DNA of 58,665 nucleotides from a virus. This document shows positions 57,369 through 58,665 of the stretch, in pieces; the first letter of the stretch is position 1; the number at the start of each line of letters is the position of its first letter. The notes beneath the pieces are model-generated. The model worked only from the letters and a program-made list of their open reading frames with translations. It did not search any database and was not told the DNA's origin. The stretch covers positions 1 to 58,665 of IMG/VR virus record IMGVR_UViG_3300036766_000466; one strand, written 5' to 3'. The position numbers and the translations under genes were made by a program.

Positions 57369-57704
57369 TTAATCAGCCACCACTCTAGGAGTATTGGTCA
57401 GATGGTCATACTCAACTTTCCGCCGAACAATGTAATCCCCTGCCGGAAGAACCTGCGTATCATGTCGATCTTCCAATACACACTTCACCTGGGCCTCATC
57501 CTCGACATGAACAAACAGAGTCCCATCTACTCCCTCATAGACATCAACACCGTCCTGGGCCACTAGGATATGGTGGTTCCCTGAAATTTCAGAGTTTGCC
57601 AGAATATATCGGCCATCCTTCTGCTCAACCTTCTTCGCAGACTTTGGCTTATTAGCACCACTAATTACAGCAACCTCACCATGAAAATAGACTAGTTTCT
57701 TCAT
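57369..57704 (-). CDS. hypothetical beta-rich phage protein, 111 aa
   Basis: Conserved-looking small protein with EISGNHHILVAQDGVDVYEGVD and VLPAGDYIVRRKVEYDH. ATG overlaps the stop of the DUF6745-like gene by four bases, so the two are coupled; they often occur together in phages. Function unknown. Confidence 0.6.
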   Translation of the reverse strand: MKKLVYFHGEVAVISGANKPKSAKKVEQKDGRYILANSEISGNHHILVAQDGVDVYEGVDGTLFVHVEDEAQVKCVLEDRHDTQVLPAGDYIVRRKVEYDHLTNTPRVVAD

Positions 57705-58665
57705 TTGATTCCTCCTATGGAATACTCTTCCTCGTTAATTCCAAGCTGAAAATCCAACGCCTCTCCAATTGTCTTACATTTTGGGTCAATCCCTTCCAAG
57801 TGATAGACTCCAGTAGTCTGATTCTTCATCCAAATATAGGGACAGTAACGTTTCTGAAAACCAGTCTCAGACATAAACTTACCCATATCTAGTAGCTCAT
57901 ACTCAGACTTCGCCCACCACGGGTCATTATGCCTATCCCACTTATCAATAGTCTCGCCATAACCTTTCATCTTAACCATCCCGGCCTTTCTAATAAACTC
58001 GGCCTTTTGGTCAGCGTTCTTCAAACTATTAAACTGTTCCAGTTTTAATGCTTCTGCCGGAGTCTCAATAAGCCATCTAGGAACCCCAATTCCATTTAAA
58101 TGCCATAGTCCCCACCCATCGGGCCAACTAATTGACATCCCAGATTCTGAGTGTAAACGGCCTTGAAAGTTTCTATTGATCTGAGACGGCCTGGCGCATA
58201 CCATCACAAAGTCTTTATTAGGACAAATATAGCTAACTGATTCGCATACTTTTCTGTAAGCTTCGGCTCTCTCCATAATGTCTTTATCGAGTTTTAATCC
58301 GCAAACATCGATCATAAAACTTAAAGAGGCGGGCCCGTAATATGAGTACCCATAACCTACCCAAAACTGTCCACCTAGCCAGTAGTGCCATTCGATATCC
58401 AGTCCAAGTTTTCTGATAATCTTTAAAGCACCGTCCACAGCATCGCCCACAGCATCGCCCACAGCACCGCGCATAGCACCGCGCATAGCACCGTCCACAG
58501 CACCGTCCACAGCACCGCGCACAGCATCGCCAACAGCACCGCCCACAGCACCGCCCACAGCACCGCGCACAGCATCGCGCACAGCATCGCGCACAGCATC
58601 GCCCACATCACCGTCCACAGCATCGCGCACAGCATCGCGCACAGCATCGCCCACAGCACCGCGCA
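57701..58665 (-). CDS. DUF6745-like protein with N-terminal 4-residue repeats, partial at right edge
   Basis: The C-terminal 220 residues match DUF6745 by pattern (SWPDGWGLWHLNGIGVPRWLIETPAE), a domain common in phages and Streptomyces. The N-terminus is about 19 units of a 12-nt repeat coding [DGR]AV[GRD]. A GTG at 58654 could start it, but the repeat frame stays open to the window edge, so the true start is outside. Function unknown. Confidence 0.6.
   Translation of the reverse strand, partial: RGAVGDAVRDAVRDAVDGDVGDAVRDAVRDAVRGAVGGAVGGAVGDAVRGAVDGAVDGAMRGAMRGAVGDAVGDAVDGALKIIRKLGLDIEWHYWLGGQFWVGYGYSYYGPASLSFMIDVCGLKLDKDIMERAEAYRKVCESVSYICPNKDFVMVCARPSQINRNFQGRLHSESGMSISWPDGWGLWHLNGIGVPRWLIETPAEALKLEQFNSLKNADQKAEFIRKAGMVKMKGYGETIDKWDRHNDPWWAKSEYELLDMGKFMSETGFQKRYCPYIWMKNQTTGVYHLEGIDPKCKTIGEALDFQLGINEEEYSIGGIK
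58430..58665 (-). repeat. 12-nt tandem repeat coding DAVR-type units
   Basis: About 19-20 copies of a 12-mer of the type GCGATGCTGTGC (minus strand), with changes mostly at two positions. It runs to the window edge. Coding frame gives GAT GCT GTG CGC units. Copy number can change by slippage without a frameshift. Confidence 0.85.

Noticed and set aside
58430-58665. CRISPR array at the right end
   Set aside because: Repeats are contiguous 12-mers in a coding frame with no spacers.
1-58665. Prophage integration or lysogeny module
   Set aside because: No integrase, repressor, attachment repeats or host flank was seen, so lifestyle is left open.

Overview
The window looks like the late (virion and accessory) half of a tailed, siphovirus-type phage genome infecting a Gram-negative bacterium. 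It carries terminase subunits, a portal fused to a Mu F-type head protein, a protease/scaffold/capsid block, head-tail connectors, tail tube, frameshifted tail chaperones, tape measure and a gene-transfer-agent-like tail tip. An outer-membrane TonB-dependent receptor and LPS-type sugar genes point to a diderm host. Nearly everything is on the minus strand, so genes are read from right to left. The only clear plus-strand gene is an HNH endonuclease. No integrase, repressor or replication genes are visible, so the genome must extend beyond both edges; a repeat-rich gene is cut at the right and a lysin-like gene at the left.

Layout from right to left: (1) 58.7-55.2 kb, early-type small genes: a DUF6745-like protein with a 4-residue repeat, an Imm5-like protein with an Ala-rich repeat, and a chain of about ten tiny ATGA-coupled genes, several with zinc-ribbon cysteines. 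(2) 55.1-48.4 kb, metabolic genes: a BtuB-like TonB-dependent receptor, a zinc-ribbon/MazG fusion, adenine phosphoribosyltransferase, an MTA/SAH-nucleosidase-like protein, a glycosyltransferase, small genes and an exported DUF4430 (transcobalamin-like) protein. (3) 48.2-32.6 kb, packaging and head: possible fibre, TerS, TerL, portal-MuF, a 935-residue repeat protein, a LamG protein, protease, scaffold, decoration protein, capsid, connectors. (4) 32.6-13.8 kb, a large accessory cluster: four glycosyltransferase-like proteins plus a GT9 heptosyltransferase-like protein, three heptose-pathway enzymes (GmhA-, HddA- and HddC-like), three class I methyltransferases, SAM synthetase, three radical SAM proteins (two of B12-binding type), ParB-like, cold-shock and DUF4346 proteins, and two homing endonucleases. 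(5) 13.7-2.1 kb, tail genes behind their own promoter. (6) 2.1-0 kb, a two-TM protein, small genes and a SleB-like lysin.

The most striking idea is that the accessory genes fit together. MetK makes SAM; three radical SAM enzymes and three methyltransferases spend it; the MTA/SAH nucleosidase would clear 5'-deoxyadenosine and SAH; APRT would recover the adenine. Two radical SAM proteins are of the cobalamin-binding kind, while the TonB receptor (BtuB-like) and the DUF4430 protein could bring cobalamin in. The likely output is a modified heptose-containing glycan on the host surface or the virion. This is inference from gene content; substrates are unproven.

Other points: a second, diverged decoration-protein gene whose two reading frames are joined by a canonical A AAA AAA slippery heptamer; a tail-tip J protein split in two and carrying about 430 residues of three repeated beta domains; strong enrichment of an SGD/TGD tripeptide in virion proteins but not in the metabolic ones; and a perfect TTGACA-N17-TATAAT promoter for a probably leaderless homing endonuclease.
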